A DNA stretch of 64,000 nucleotides, taken from the NCBI RefSeq assembly GCF_000189635.1, contig NW_002476387.1, positions 744,001-808,000 of the forward strand. Direction: 5' to 3'. Every line of letters begins with the position of its first letter. Position 1 is the stretch's first letter. Made by a program: the position numbers and the translations under genes. The notes under the pieces were generated by a model, which worked only from the letters and a program-made list of their open reading frames with translations, was not told the DNA's origin and made no database searches. The DNA comes from Tetrahymena thermophila SB210. Lineage: Eukaryota > Ciliophora > Oligohymenophorea > Hymenostomatida > Tetrahymenidae. Shown here piece by piece: positions 49,719 to 60,900 of the stretch.

Positions 49719-51864
49719 TCAATTTTATCTTTTATTTTTTTTTGACTTTAAATAAAATATCAAAGATTTTTGAGTTATTTTTTTGACTTCTGAGTAATAT
49801 TTTATTAGCTCCTCACTTGAAAAGAAATGCATTTTTTAAGAATCTTCAAGATCAAACCACCATTTATGGTACTTTTGAGCAAGTTTATTGAAATTCTTTG
49901 GTGTAATTTCTTCGTTATGATCTAGCTCACTTATTTCATCATCATTTAATTCCCAATCATAAATATTAGGCTTTTATAAATCATTCTTTTGTTTTTCAGA
50001 ATATTTCTATAAAATTTAAGATTTTGATAAATTTTTATTATCTTTATTTTTCATTTCTACTTTATTTTCTTAACCTGCTAAGCAGTATTTGTGAAATTGT
50101 AATCCACTTTTTATTTTAAAGTTTTGATTATACTTTTATAAAATTTCGAATTGCTTTTAAGAAGCAGGATCAAGGACTTTTGACAGTTTCATGGATCTTT
50201 CAATTGAGTTATATCTAGAATCGCTGCCTGTTTCTTTTGAATTAATAGATGTTCTTAAATTAGGTGAATTCATACTAATATTATTTAATGACATATTCAA
50301 TTAATTCTTTGTTTTATCTTGGCTCTTTGGGATAGGCTTTGTATTAAAAATTTAAATTAAAATAGCTTTTAAAGGAAAAATTTTACTTTTGAATTAGTTG
50401 CTCCTTTGTTTGACCTTAAGTTTTCTAGAAAATTGTTTTTAAGATCTTGAATATTATTGGTGCTTTTATTTTAGTTATAAGTTCTCTTCGGAGAAAGAGA
50501 GGCCTTTATATAGCTTTACACTTTAGATTAAATATTTTTTAAATTAGTTTCAGTTATTTTTTTGTTCAAATTCTTTTATTTATTTTCTTTATCTTTTTAA
50601 ACTTTTAATATAAAAGACTCATTTAAATTGTTCTTTGCATTTTTCACTATTTTCTTTGGGATATTGGTCTTCGGCTAAATGTTTTCACTTTCATCATCTG
50701 ATGAATTTAAATTAAAGCTTATTTTTCTGTTGCTCTGTTAATGGAACTATGGGAGATTCTAGTCATTTTAGGTTAAAGTAATTGAAGTATTTACAGCTTA
50801 CTTATCAGGATTCATAATTAGAAATGATTCTTACAATTTTTATTCAAATATATTGTTTTCATCACAAAAGGAATCCTCTACTTTCCTAAAAACTTCATCT
50901 TTTGATGATTGATTATCGCTTTTAATATGTAAAATTTAAATTAAATTTGACAAAAAATAATAAAATACATGATGTTGTACTGCACTTTCATTTTTTTAGT
51001 TTCTTTTTAATCTGTAGGATATGGGACTTTTTGTAATTTAAGACTTGATTTAAGCACTTAATGCTATTATTCCAATTTAGAATTATTATTTATAGCCTAG
51101 TTTTCTAAACAATTTTAGTTAAAGCTTTATCGAGGAAGCTAATTTTACTATTTCAAAATTATGGATTATCTTAATTAATTAAAAGTTTCATACACTTCAA
51201 AAGGCTAATCATTTCCATTAAAAGTTATGTAGTTATTATTATTATTTTAATCTTCATGCATTTTAAAGCTAACAGTTCTTTTGTGCTAACTACTATTCAA
51301 ACCACCATGATTTTCTTTGTGTGAATTACAATCTGAATCAGGACTACTAGGAAAATTATTTATGATCTTTTCGAGTTTCTTCTTTTAAACTTCTTTTTCA
51401 TGGCTAATTTGAATTTTATCAAATCCTTTCAGTTTCCATCTCTTGCTTGTTGTTGTTGATTTTGTTAATCTATCAGTCACATTTTCTTCTTTTACATCCT
51501 CACCAAATATATTCTTCTTAACTTAAATTTTCTTTTTGTATTTTTGATTTTTGTGTTATTCTAACTTTTCAGGAGATATTTCAGGTGGTATTTTTGGAAT
51601 TTTTAATTCTTAGGATATGTTAGTGAGATCTTAATTGTTAAAATTTTTAAGTTATATTACAGTTTCAAACACTCTTTACGAAATATTTTTATCAAATTTT
51701 GCATTATTTTGTTGTAATAACTTAATAATATTTTCTTAATCTAACTATTTAAGATCGCTAAATTCTATGAAGTACTTCTAATTTTTATCTATTTCTACTT
51801 TTTTAGGTGGCTAAGCTTTATTTTTAATAGACTTAGGTGTTGTTGCTGTTGAAACAGAACTCAT
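49719..51864 (-). CDS. Orphan charged protein, three exons
   Basis: It encodes 677 residues (MSSVSTATTPKSIKNKAQPP...) with introns at 50337-50386 and 50919-50980; the spliced length is divisible by three. Residues about 20-110 form a small helical region (YFIEFSDLKQLDQENIIKLL; ISQRVFETVIQLKNF). The centre is Lys/Asn/Ser/Gln-rich and disordered. The C-terminal ~60 residues are ordered again: DWELNDDEISELDHNEEITP, KNFNKLAQKYHKWWFDLEDS, HFFSSEELIKYYSEVKKIT. The two short ordered ends on a long linker suggest a bridging or scaffold protein. No family is recognised. Confidence 0.7.
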
Positions 51865-53129
51865 AAAATTATTTTTAAAGTTTATTAATGAATTTATTTA
51901 CAATTATATATTTGTATTTATTTTTAGTTAATTATTCTTCCTTCTATCTTCTTACTCCTAGTATCTAAATAAATATCAAAAATTAATTTTGAGAGATTGT
52001 TCATCGTCAGTAATTTTAATTTGAATCTATAAGTAGGAATAAAAATTCCTAATACATTGATTGTAATAAAATTTATTTGCAAAATAATAAAATAAAAGTA
52101 AATTATTATTTCATTGATTTTTTCAAAGGATTTAGTAAAAATTTATATTTTCTTTTAATAAATAACATTTTATTTTTCTCAATTTATGTTGAAGATATTT
52201 TATTCATTTAATTTAATTTTATTATAAGTAGCTATTGATTAATAAAATTGCTAAAATTTAATGAATGAATTAAATACTTTTTGCAAAATAAAATCTTGCT
52301 TATTATTATTTTTAAGGACTTTATCAACCATAAAAAAAGCAACGTTTACATTTATTATTAACATGCTATTCCTTCTCTTTTCTATGTAATTAGTTTATTA
52401 TTTTTGTATTATTATTTGTTAATATTTTTTAATATAAATTATATTTTTTATTTTTTATATTAAACTTAATTAATTATTCTAATAATATTTTAAATTTTAT
52501 TTTTTATATTTATTTTGCTAATAACATTTTTTACAGCTTTAGTTAAATGTAAATATAATTTTTATTATTAATTTTAACTAAAAAATATTATCTAAATTTT
52601 TGATGGATTTTTTATTTATTTTTAGAAACTAAAACATAAAAAAATCCTGTTTGATTACAAAATTATTAAATTTCTAAATTTATATTGCTTACATTAAAAT
52701 CTATACAATTATATATTATTAAGCTTTTTCTCTCTTTTACTCTTAAAATTATTAATTTTAAATTCTCAATTTTTAACTACCAAAAATAATATTCAAATAT
52801 AAATTTTTGTATTTGTTTATTTAATAAAATTTTACAAAATCTTTAATTTCTATTGAAAAAGTAAATCTTTACTTTAAAAAATAACTTTTTTTCTTAAAAT
52901 ATTTTTTAATTTGAAATAAACTTGTTAACTAATCTCAAAATAAATTGATAAAAAAAAGATTTAAAAAGTAAATTTAAATACAGTAATTTGATTGAATGAA
53001 TTTTGAGTTTCTTTTGTATTATTTAGAAGAAAAAAAATTATTTAATATATTCATGTTTTATTATTTATTATAAAAAGCATATTCTTCATAATTTTTAAAA
53101 AATAATGTTGCTTCTTTGAATTTCTCAAC
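51865..53129. other. AT-rich gene-free stretch
   Basis: Almost pure A/T with no supported gene; it leads into the decayed helicase fragment. Confidence 0.6.
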
Positions 53130-53580
53130 AGATGTTAAATTAATCTTATTTCAAATTATTTTGTTTTTAAACATATTTTTTGCTTAATTTAAATGTGTAA
53201 ATAAATCCCATGCTATTTTATTTTGTTTATTGTAGAACTGCTTTTATAACTCAGTTTAAACTTTCCTTGGGAAATAAATTTTTTTTTACTTTCAATTATA
53301 ATTTTTTAGAGATGAGATAGTATATTTAAATTTATTAAATTTTGTTTCTATCAATTATATTGCCTAATAGATACTTGATTTGAGTTATGATTTTTTCAAT
53401 ATTATATTCATTACCTTTTAGTCTCATATATTTTATATAATTTCTTATTAACTTATTTTAAAATCATCCATACTGATTAGAAATGAAATATTTTTTGTTT
53501 TATTCAGTTGCTTTCAATCTTAAAGAGTTTAATTTATGAAATATTTTTAAACTAATTATTACTCCTACTTTTTTTTGGTC
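53130..53580 (-). pseudogene. Decayed fragment of the DEAH-RBR gene
   Basis: Sequence here aligns collinearly with 59245-59640 inside the helicase gene. Examples are ATCATCCATACTGATTAGA here versus ATCCTCCATACTGATTAGA there, and AGTATATTTAAATTTATTAA here versus ATTAGATTTAAATTTATTAA there. The TTGTTTATTGTA...AACT element is also shared (53227 and 59301). It corresponds to part of the region between the helicase core and the RBR module. The fragment carries many substitutions and indels and gives no long protein-like frame of its own, so it is a dead copy. Its ends are approximate; I found no similarity for the helicase core or RBR nearby. Confidence 0.65.
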
Positions 53581-54468
53581 ATCCTGTAAATCCATTATAA
53601 ATATGGAATTTAAGGAAATTAATTTACATTACGCATTATCCATTTCAATTAAATTAATAAATAAAAATAATATGGCTTTTATAAATATTTAAAAAAACCT
53701 ATTTAGCTCTAGAAGCAAAGATTTTTTATATTTATGAAAGTTTGGAAACACTGCCTGTTCTCATTAATTATCACTACTCCTTCTAAAAATAAAAAATTAA
53801 ATTTTGGTTTTGTAGAGTAGTAAAGTTTAGAATAACAAAAATGAGGCAGCTTAAATTAGTGAAAAATTAAAGTAAATAATTCTTATCTTTATAACTGAAG
53901 TTTTTAAAATAAAATTTAATTGACTATTATATTTTATTATTTTAAAAACTCTATTTATAGTATTGAATAATTAAATTTTCTTTAGATTTTATAAAAAATT
54001 TACAGAAATGTTTGAAAATGAGAGAGAAATCCATTTTTGAAAATAAGCTAAATAAAATTATGTTGCTTTATCTAGAATTTATCTATAAAATCCTAACCAG
54101 TTAGAAATCTTTAAGAGATATAAATTTTGTATTTTTTTTAACTAGAATAATTATGGAGATTTAATCCATATATTCATAAAATTTAAACAGTATATAGTTA
54201 TTAATAATTTTTTATAATTTAATAAAAAAACTTTTACAAAAAAATTTACTTTCGATTAGAACATTTAGAATAATTAGAGAAAGTATAAGATAGATCGATA
54301 CGTAATCAAATTTAAATAAACTTTATATCATGTGTTCTTATGTAAATTTAAATAAAATGTTTCAGATTTAAATAAGCAAAATGAGATTAGGTTATTTATA
54401 ATTCATTTCAACAAAAAAACAAAATAAATAAATAAAAAAACAAAAAAACAATAAAAAAACTAGTATAA
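53581..54468. other. Upstream flank of AhpD copy 1, part of the duplicated unit
   Basis: From about 53812 this matches the upstream flank of the second copy (from about 55810) with substitutions and small indels. It includes an apparent orphan exon, listed separately, and the 5' region of the AhpD-like gene. Confidence 0.6.
53816..53871 (+). other. Orphan exon-like segment, copy 1
   Basis: Bounded by TTTTGTAG at the left and GTAAAT at the right, it reads SSKVQNNKNEAAQISEKLK in one frame. The second copy at 55814-55869 keeps both splice-like borders and the frame, with two residue changes (A to P, K to Q). It may be the remnant of a 5' exon from the gene that was duplicated, or a non-coding exon. 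No partner exon was found. Confidence 0.4.
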
Positions 54469-54984
54469 ATGACAGAATAAAAATAAAAATAAGTCTTTGA
54501 AAAGATAGAAAAACATTTTGGATTCCTTCCAAACTTATTCAAAAACTTTGATGGTTTCCCTGTTGGAGCTGAAGCTTTTGCCACTTTTGCCTCATTAATA
54601 ATTGAGCATACTCCAGAGAACAAATTACCATTATTATAACCAGAAATTGAATATTTAGGTGTTAAAACTAGTGAAGAAAATTAGTGCAAATATTGCTAAA
54701 CTCACCATTAAACTGCTTTGTAGTAGCTTTTGAAAGATGCATCTAATACTATTCCAGAAAATAAGAGAGCTGCTTTAGATAATTTAGCTCATATCATTGC
54801 TAAGGAACCTCACAAGGCAGGTAATGATGTAATGAAAAATAAATTTAAAGAAGCAGGGTACACAGACGCATAATTTAAACATGCAGTAATGGTAGTGAAT
54901 GTTTTCTGTGTTTCTAACAGATGGAATTTAGCTAATTCTACAGGCATCGAAGAGAATTTCAACCTTATTTATAAATTAGGATGA
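54469..54984 (+). CDS. AhpD-like (carboxymuconolactone decarboxylase family) protein, copy 1
   Basis: A single-exon gene of 171 residues. Its active-site motif is CKYCQTHH (C73, C76, H79/H80), the CxxC...H of AhpD-like peroxidatic proteins. Here the two Cys form the redox pair and the His takes part in proton relay. The fold context fits: EHTPENKLPLLQPEIEYLGV before it and helices HQTALQQLLKDASNTIP, KRAALDNLAHIIAKEP and KHAVMVVNVFCVSNRWNLAN after it. The latter resembles the second half of the domain with its conserved N and A. A role in handling peroxides is the usual inference, but many family members are uncharacterised. The second copy (56438) differs by one residue. The start is the first ATG, after an A-rich leader. 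Confidence 0.85.
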
Positions 54985-56437
54985 GAAATAAATTTAATTT
55001 TCAATCATCTTATAAAATATTTGCATAATAGTTTTAATATTATTCAATATTATTTACATATTTTATAAAGACTGCAACTAATTATTTTTATTAGAAATAC
55101 ATTTTTATTTTTGGTTTTATTTGGAATTTCTAATCAGTTTAAAGAGATTTTTATTAAAAAATGAGCTTATTTAATATATTGATTAAAATTTAAATAACCT
55201 CTAATTTTGAATATTAATAATTTTTTTTTATTTTCTATCTGTTAATTTAATACAAAATTAAACACTTGATTCCTTCTAATTGTATTTTTGAAATATGTAA
55301 TAAATTTAAATTTTATAATAGTTTTTTTTCAATATTATAAATTTTTTATTACAAAAGTATACTCAGTTTGTTTTAAAGTTTTTTCTAGTTTCTAAAAATT
55401 AAGAGTAATGAAATATAAGATTACCTAAAAAATATATGTTAGGTATGTGGTGATATTTTTTGTAAAATAAATATTAAATAATATTTTAGACCATGAATTT
55501 TATTTATATTTAATAAGACAGATGATTTATTTCGAAAAAATAATTAGAATAAAACAAAAAATAATATTAAGGTTAGTAAATTATTTAAATTTGATATTTA
55601 CTGTAACCTGTATGAATTCTTTAAATGAATGAACTATAGATTTAATGGAATATTTAAATATTTAATAAAATTAAAATAAACTTAATTCAATAAATATTTT
55701 TATTTAAAAAAAGATTTTACATTTTATATATTTAATAAATATATTTAGAAAGTGTAGCAAGTTTTTCTATTTAAATAAAAGAACAAATGTAATTAAATTA
55801 TTTATTTTTATAGAGTAGTAAAGTTTAGAATAATAAAAATGAACCAGCTTAAATTAGTGAAAAATTACAGTAAATTAATTCTTATCTTTACAACCAAGGT
55901 TTTTAAAATGTAATTTAATTGACTATTATATTTTATTATTTTAAAATGAATGATTTATTCTATTATAGTATATAATGATTTAATTTTTTTATGATATTAC
56001 TAAATTTTAAAAAGAATTGAAATGTTTGAAAATGAGAGATACATTTTTGAAAATTAGCTAAATAAAACTATGTTGCTTTATCTAAAATTTATCATCTTAA
56101 TTGATTAGAAATCTTTAAGAGAAATAAATGTTGTCATTTTTTTAACTACAATCATTAATGAGATTTTGCATTCATAAAAATTAAACAGTAGATAATTAAT
56201 TTAATAATATTTTTTACAAAAAAATTTACTTTCGAAAAGAACATTTAGAATAATTAGAGAAATTATTAGATAAATAGATACGTAATCAAATTTAAATAAA
56301 CGATATATTATGTGTGCTTGTGCAAATTTAAATAAAAAGTTTCAGATTTAAATAAGTAAAATGAAATTGGGTTATTTATAATTTATTTAAAACAAATAAA
56401 TAAACAAACAAACAAAACAATAAAAAAACTAGTTTAA
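54985..56437. other. Flanks of the two AhpD copies
   Basis: The 3' flank of copy 1 (to about 55650) resembles the 3' flank of copy 2 (to about 57650). The sequence from about 55810 resembles the 5' flank of copy 1. A short non-shared piece separates the units. Confidence 0.6.
55814..55869 (+). other. Orphan exon-like segment, copy 2
   Basis: Reads SSKVQNNKNEPAQISEKLQ between TTTATAG and GTAAAT. It is the counterpart of 53816-53871; one nucleotide change is silent and the others alter two residues. Confidence 0.4.
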
Positions 56438-56953
56438 ATGACAGAATAAAAATAAAAATAAGTCTTTGAAAAGATAGAAAAGCATTTTGGATTCCTTCCA
56501 AACTTATTCAAAAACTTTGATGGTTTCCCTGTTGGAGCTGAAGCTTTTGCCACTTTTGCCTCATTAATAATTGAGCATACTCCAGAGAACAAATTACCAT
56601 TATTATAACCAGAAATTGAATATTTAGGTGTTAAAACTAGTGAAGAAAATTAGTGCAAATATTGCTAAACTCACCATTAAACTGCTTTGTAGTAGCTTTT
56701 GAAAGATGCATCTAATACTATTCCAGAAAATAAGAGAGCTGCTTTAGATAATTTAGCTCATATCATTGCTAAGGAACCTCACAAGGCAGGTAATGATGTA
56801 TTGAAGAATAAATTTAAAGAAGCTGGGTATACAGATGCATAATTTAAACATGCAGTAATGGTAGTGAATGTATTCTGTGTTTCTAACAGATGGAATTTAG
56901 CTAATTCTACAGGCATCGAAGAGAATTTCAACCTTATTTATAAATTAGGATGA
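56438..56953 (+). CDS. AhpD-like protein, copy 2
   Basis: The same length (171 residues) and motif (CKYCQTHH) as the copy at 54469. In the coding sequence I noted only about seven base differences, one altering the protein (Met to Leu in the NDV(M/L)KNK stretch). Flanking sequence is clearly more diverged, with indels. That contrast suggests selection on the protein, or gene conversion restricted to the coding part, after tandem duplication. Both copies keep start, stop and active-site residues, so both look functional. Confidence 0.85.
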
Positions 56954-57950
56954 GAAATAAATTTAATTTTCAATCATCTTAAAAAATATTTGCTTAATAG
57001 TTAGAATATTATATAATATTATTTACATATTTTATAAAGACTGCAACTGATTATTTTTATTAGAAATACATTTTTATTTTTGGTTTTATTTAGAATTTCT
57101 AATCAGTTTAAAGAGAATGAGCTTATTTAATATATAGATTAAAATTTAAATAACCTCTAATTATGAAAGATAAATTCTCTTTTCTGTTGTATCCATTAAA
57201 TAAATACAAAATTAATACTTAATTCCTTCTAATTAAATTTTTGAAATGTATAATAAATTTTATTTTTAAAATAGTTTTTTTTCAAGATTATTAATTTGTT
57301 TTTAAAATTTTTAATTTTAATTTTTAATTACAAGAGAGAGTATACTCAGTTTGTTTTAAAATATTTTATAATTTCTAAAAATTCAGGGTAATGAAATATA
57401 AGATCACCTAAAAAATATGTGATAGGCAGCATGGCGATAGTTATTTAATGATTTTTTGTTTTACTCCAATTATTGTTTTGGAAATCATCTTATTAAGTAA
57501 AAAATTCATGGTCTAAAATATTTTTTTAAATTTATTGTACACTAAGAACTATAAAAGTCATTTGAAAAACTATTAAGGTTAGTAAATTGTATAATTTTGA
57601 TATTTAATGAGACTAGTATGAATTCTTTAAATGGATGAACTATCGATTTAATTAATTAAAATACATTAATAATTTTTCATTTATGTTATCTCAGAAGCAG
57701 ATATAAAATATAAGATTGATATTTTTTGAGTACTTAGAAAGTTCATTTAAAAAATAAATGATTGATTAAATTAAAAAAGATTTCAATTATGTTTTAATCA
57801 AGAAAATTAAAATAAAGTGTAATTAAAGAGTAAAAAATATGAAATAAAAACATAAAAAATATAAATTAAATTACATTTTAATAACGCTTTTTAAAATTTA
57901 TATTCACTCAAAAGGAATATTTAATTTAATAAAAATAGTTAATTTTTAAT
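56954..57950. other. 3' flank of AhpD copy 2 and spacer
   Basis: To about 57650 it belongs to the duplicated unit; after that it is unique AT-rich DNA up to the stop of the DEAH-RBR gene. No gene. Confidence 0.6.
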
Positions 57951-60900
57951 TCAATGTCTTTCAGTTGCCATATGACTATAAATAGCCTGGGCATTTGATG
58001 GAGTTGGATAATATAAGCATTAAAAGCAAAAATGAGCACCACATTTACAAGTCATATGGTTACAACCCATACTTTTTTATATCATATCATTGCAACCTGG
58101 GCACTGCTTATAGTTTAATTTTTTTAACTACTCTACAACTTATTAATCACTTTCAGCCAAACAATATCCAGTACTATGATAATTATGTAATTTCATAATT
58201 CCATATGTTGTTTGCTTTAAGCAGAAACTGTAGAAGCATTCAGGACATTTTAGCTCACTTGGCATGTCCACATCAACTTCTTACTAATTTTTATCGTAAT
58301 ACTTTTTACCGAAGAAAGAGTCGCAGTTTATAGATGTGCATCTAATAAATTTAGATAAGTTTACTTTTTTATTTTTCCATGTATCTATTTAGGAATTAAT
58401 TTTATCATTAATTAGTTTTTCTTCATCAAGCTAGGAAATAAAATCCTTGATATCTTCTATATTTATCAGAGATTCCTTGTGGTCAGGACAGCATACACAT
58501 TCGCTATTAATAGCACTTGATAATACATGCTGCAACAAACAATCCTAACAGTAAGTGCATCCGCAGTTATCTATTTTTTCTATCAGCTTATCTTCGAAGC
58601 AAATTTTACATGATTATGTAGATTATACTAATCTACATTCTTAATTAATTATTCTTAGAGCTTTTTACAGCTAAGATTAAACTCCTTTAATAATGATAGA
58701 GTCTTATTTTTCATCATAATTTGAAATAAAATTTTATCTTACTAAATTTTATATTTGATCTTGCAACTACTTTTGATTGTACCACTTTTTTTTCAGTAGT
58801 TTCTATGAAATAATATTTTATTAAAAAGCTATCTATATTTTCTAAATAATTTTCTATTTAGCATTTTCATTTTATTCTTCGAACCATACTTATATTTCTG
58901 CTTTCTTAGGTGTTGGTATGATGCAGACCTTTAGTTGATTTTAAATTTTCTCAAATATTTGAATATTCTTTTCATACTACTAAATGAAATCTCTTGGATG
59001 AATATCAAAGTTTATTATTAAGGGTTTGAAAAGTATCTTTATCTACTGAGTTATTAACTTAAAGAGATTTTGAGTTTCTTGAGTATTGTTTTACAATAAA
59101 TTTTACTTAAAATCTATTTAAGACTTTAAATTTATTAAAACTTCATAATCTGCATATTTTACATCAATAAAGATTGAGTCCTTAAATTTTAATATGATTT
59201 TTTCAAATTAATCTTTAATTATTTCATATGCTTTTATTTTCAAAGTAAATCTTTGTTGATTTTAAATGTATAAATTCAACCTTCCTTGCTCGAACACTTG
59301 TTTATTGTATAACTACTAAAATTTTTCAGCTTAGATTGCCTTTGGAAACTAAATTCTTGCTTTCATTTATCCTTTTTTAGGGTTATCATATTAGATTTAA
59401 ATTTATTAAAGCTCTTCCTCATTAACAATTTTGCTCATTAAAGTCTTTAGCTGATTTGTGTATCTTTCAATATTTTATAGCCTTTATGTCTCATCTACCT
59501 TAATTTCTTCTCTTCTTATCAAAATATTTTCAAATCCTCCATACTGATTAGATATAAAATGTTTTATGTCTTATTCAGTAGTTTGCTGACTCAAAGAGTT
59601 TATATTTATACAATAATTTTTTACTAGCTGTTGATGCTATTTAGGCTCAGGATCATGCTGGAATACTTTTATTTTAATGCCATTAATATATTAGTAAAGC
59701 AATCTATTATATGTTGCATCTCTATCAATTTAGTTATTAAAAATAATTTATGCCTTTCCCAAAGATTTTGCTATTGGCCATTCAGCTATAACAGAAACAA
59801 TCTCTAATTTTTGAGAAGCTCTCGATTCTGGTACACCTTAAATATAAATATCCTTATATTATTAAGGCATATTTAAATTGAATTAATATAAAAAGTTTTT
59901 AGCACTTTCATAATTTCTAAAAACAATGTAAATAGCCATCTTATCAAATGAATTTTTTTGAAAAAAAACATTGAAATAATCTTTATTTTAATCAAGCATA
60001 AAAAATTATTCAACAGTTTTCTCTGTTACTTATTATCCTTAAATTTTACTGGGGAAATTATAAACTCTCACTTTAACATATTCATGAGGTAGTAATATGT
60101 CTAATATCTAGTATCCTTAACCAAATACTACATAATTTTCAGATTCTTTGTACTTTCGTATCACAATATTCTTTCTTTGCTTCGTTCTTTCATCGTTTAG
60201 TATCCTAAGTATATTCTCTTAGACTAATTATTCTTTAAAAGCGATTTCCCCTTCCTAACTGCCTAAGAATTTTATTGAGCAACTACTCTCATCAATGATC
60301 ATAAATATTTTTAGTTTAGGATTATTTTAGCTTAATTATTTTAAATATTCATTTATCTTTTCAGAGTACTTCTTTTTAAATGCCAATAAAATATATCTGC
60401 TTACATCAATATTACAAATATATTTAGGGATAATTTTCTTAACCAGTTCTGCTTAAATTTTGGTCATCATGTTGCTAGGAATGATGGATTCATCTTCTAA
60501 CCATTCTCTTTTGAAAATAGAAATATGTTATGCATAATTTTCAGACTCTACATTTTCAAGAGAAGCATAGAATAAGCAATCTCCTTCTTTAAATTCAGAT
60601 TTGCAAAATTTAGAGAAGCGATGAATCGAGAAGTTAATCTCGTTATAAATGTTAGTAAATCCTAAAATTCTAGATCCAGTGTAAGTACCAATTTAGTTCA
60701 AATAGCAGCATAGCATACACTTTTAAATTCTAACTTCTTCACTGTCTTATAAAAGTTAATTTTCTACTTTGAATTCATTTTAAAATATTTTCTTTGCTTA
60801 GTTTATAACTTAATTTAAATGCCTTTTACTCAAATAAATATTAAGAAAAACAGATTCTTTGATTTTCTTATTTTTAGAAATAAAATTTTTATCATTTTGC

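Larger units (their letters stand above)
53812..57650. repeat. Tandem duplication, two units of about 1.84 kb
   Basis: Unit 1 is about 53812-55650 and unit 2 about 55810-57650. Shared marks in order are the orphan exon, the TTTGAAAATGAGAGA region (54009, 56026), the AACATTTAGAATAATTAGAGAAA block (54259, 56239), the gene itself, the AGACTGCAACT(A/G)ATTATTTTTATTAGAAATACATTTT block (55067, 57037), and TATTAAGGTTAGTAAATT plus TATGAATTCTTTAAATG near the ends. Confidence 0.8.

Noticed and set aside
54408-54623. Minus-strand frame opposite AhpD copy 1.
   Set aside because: Antisense of the AhpD start and its A-rich leader; the CxxC...H domain is on the plus strand.
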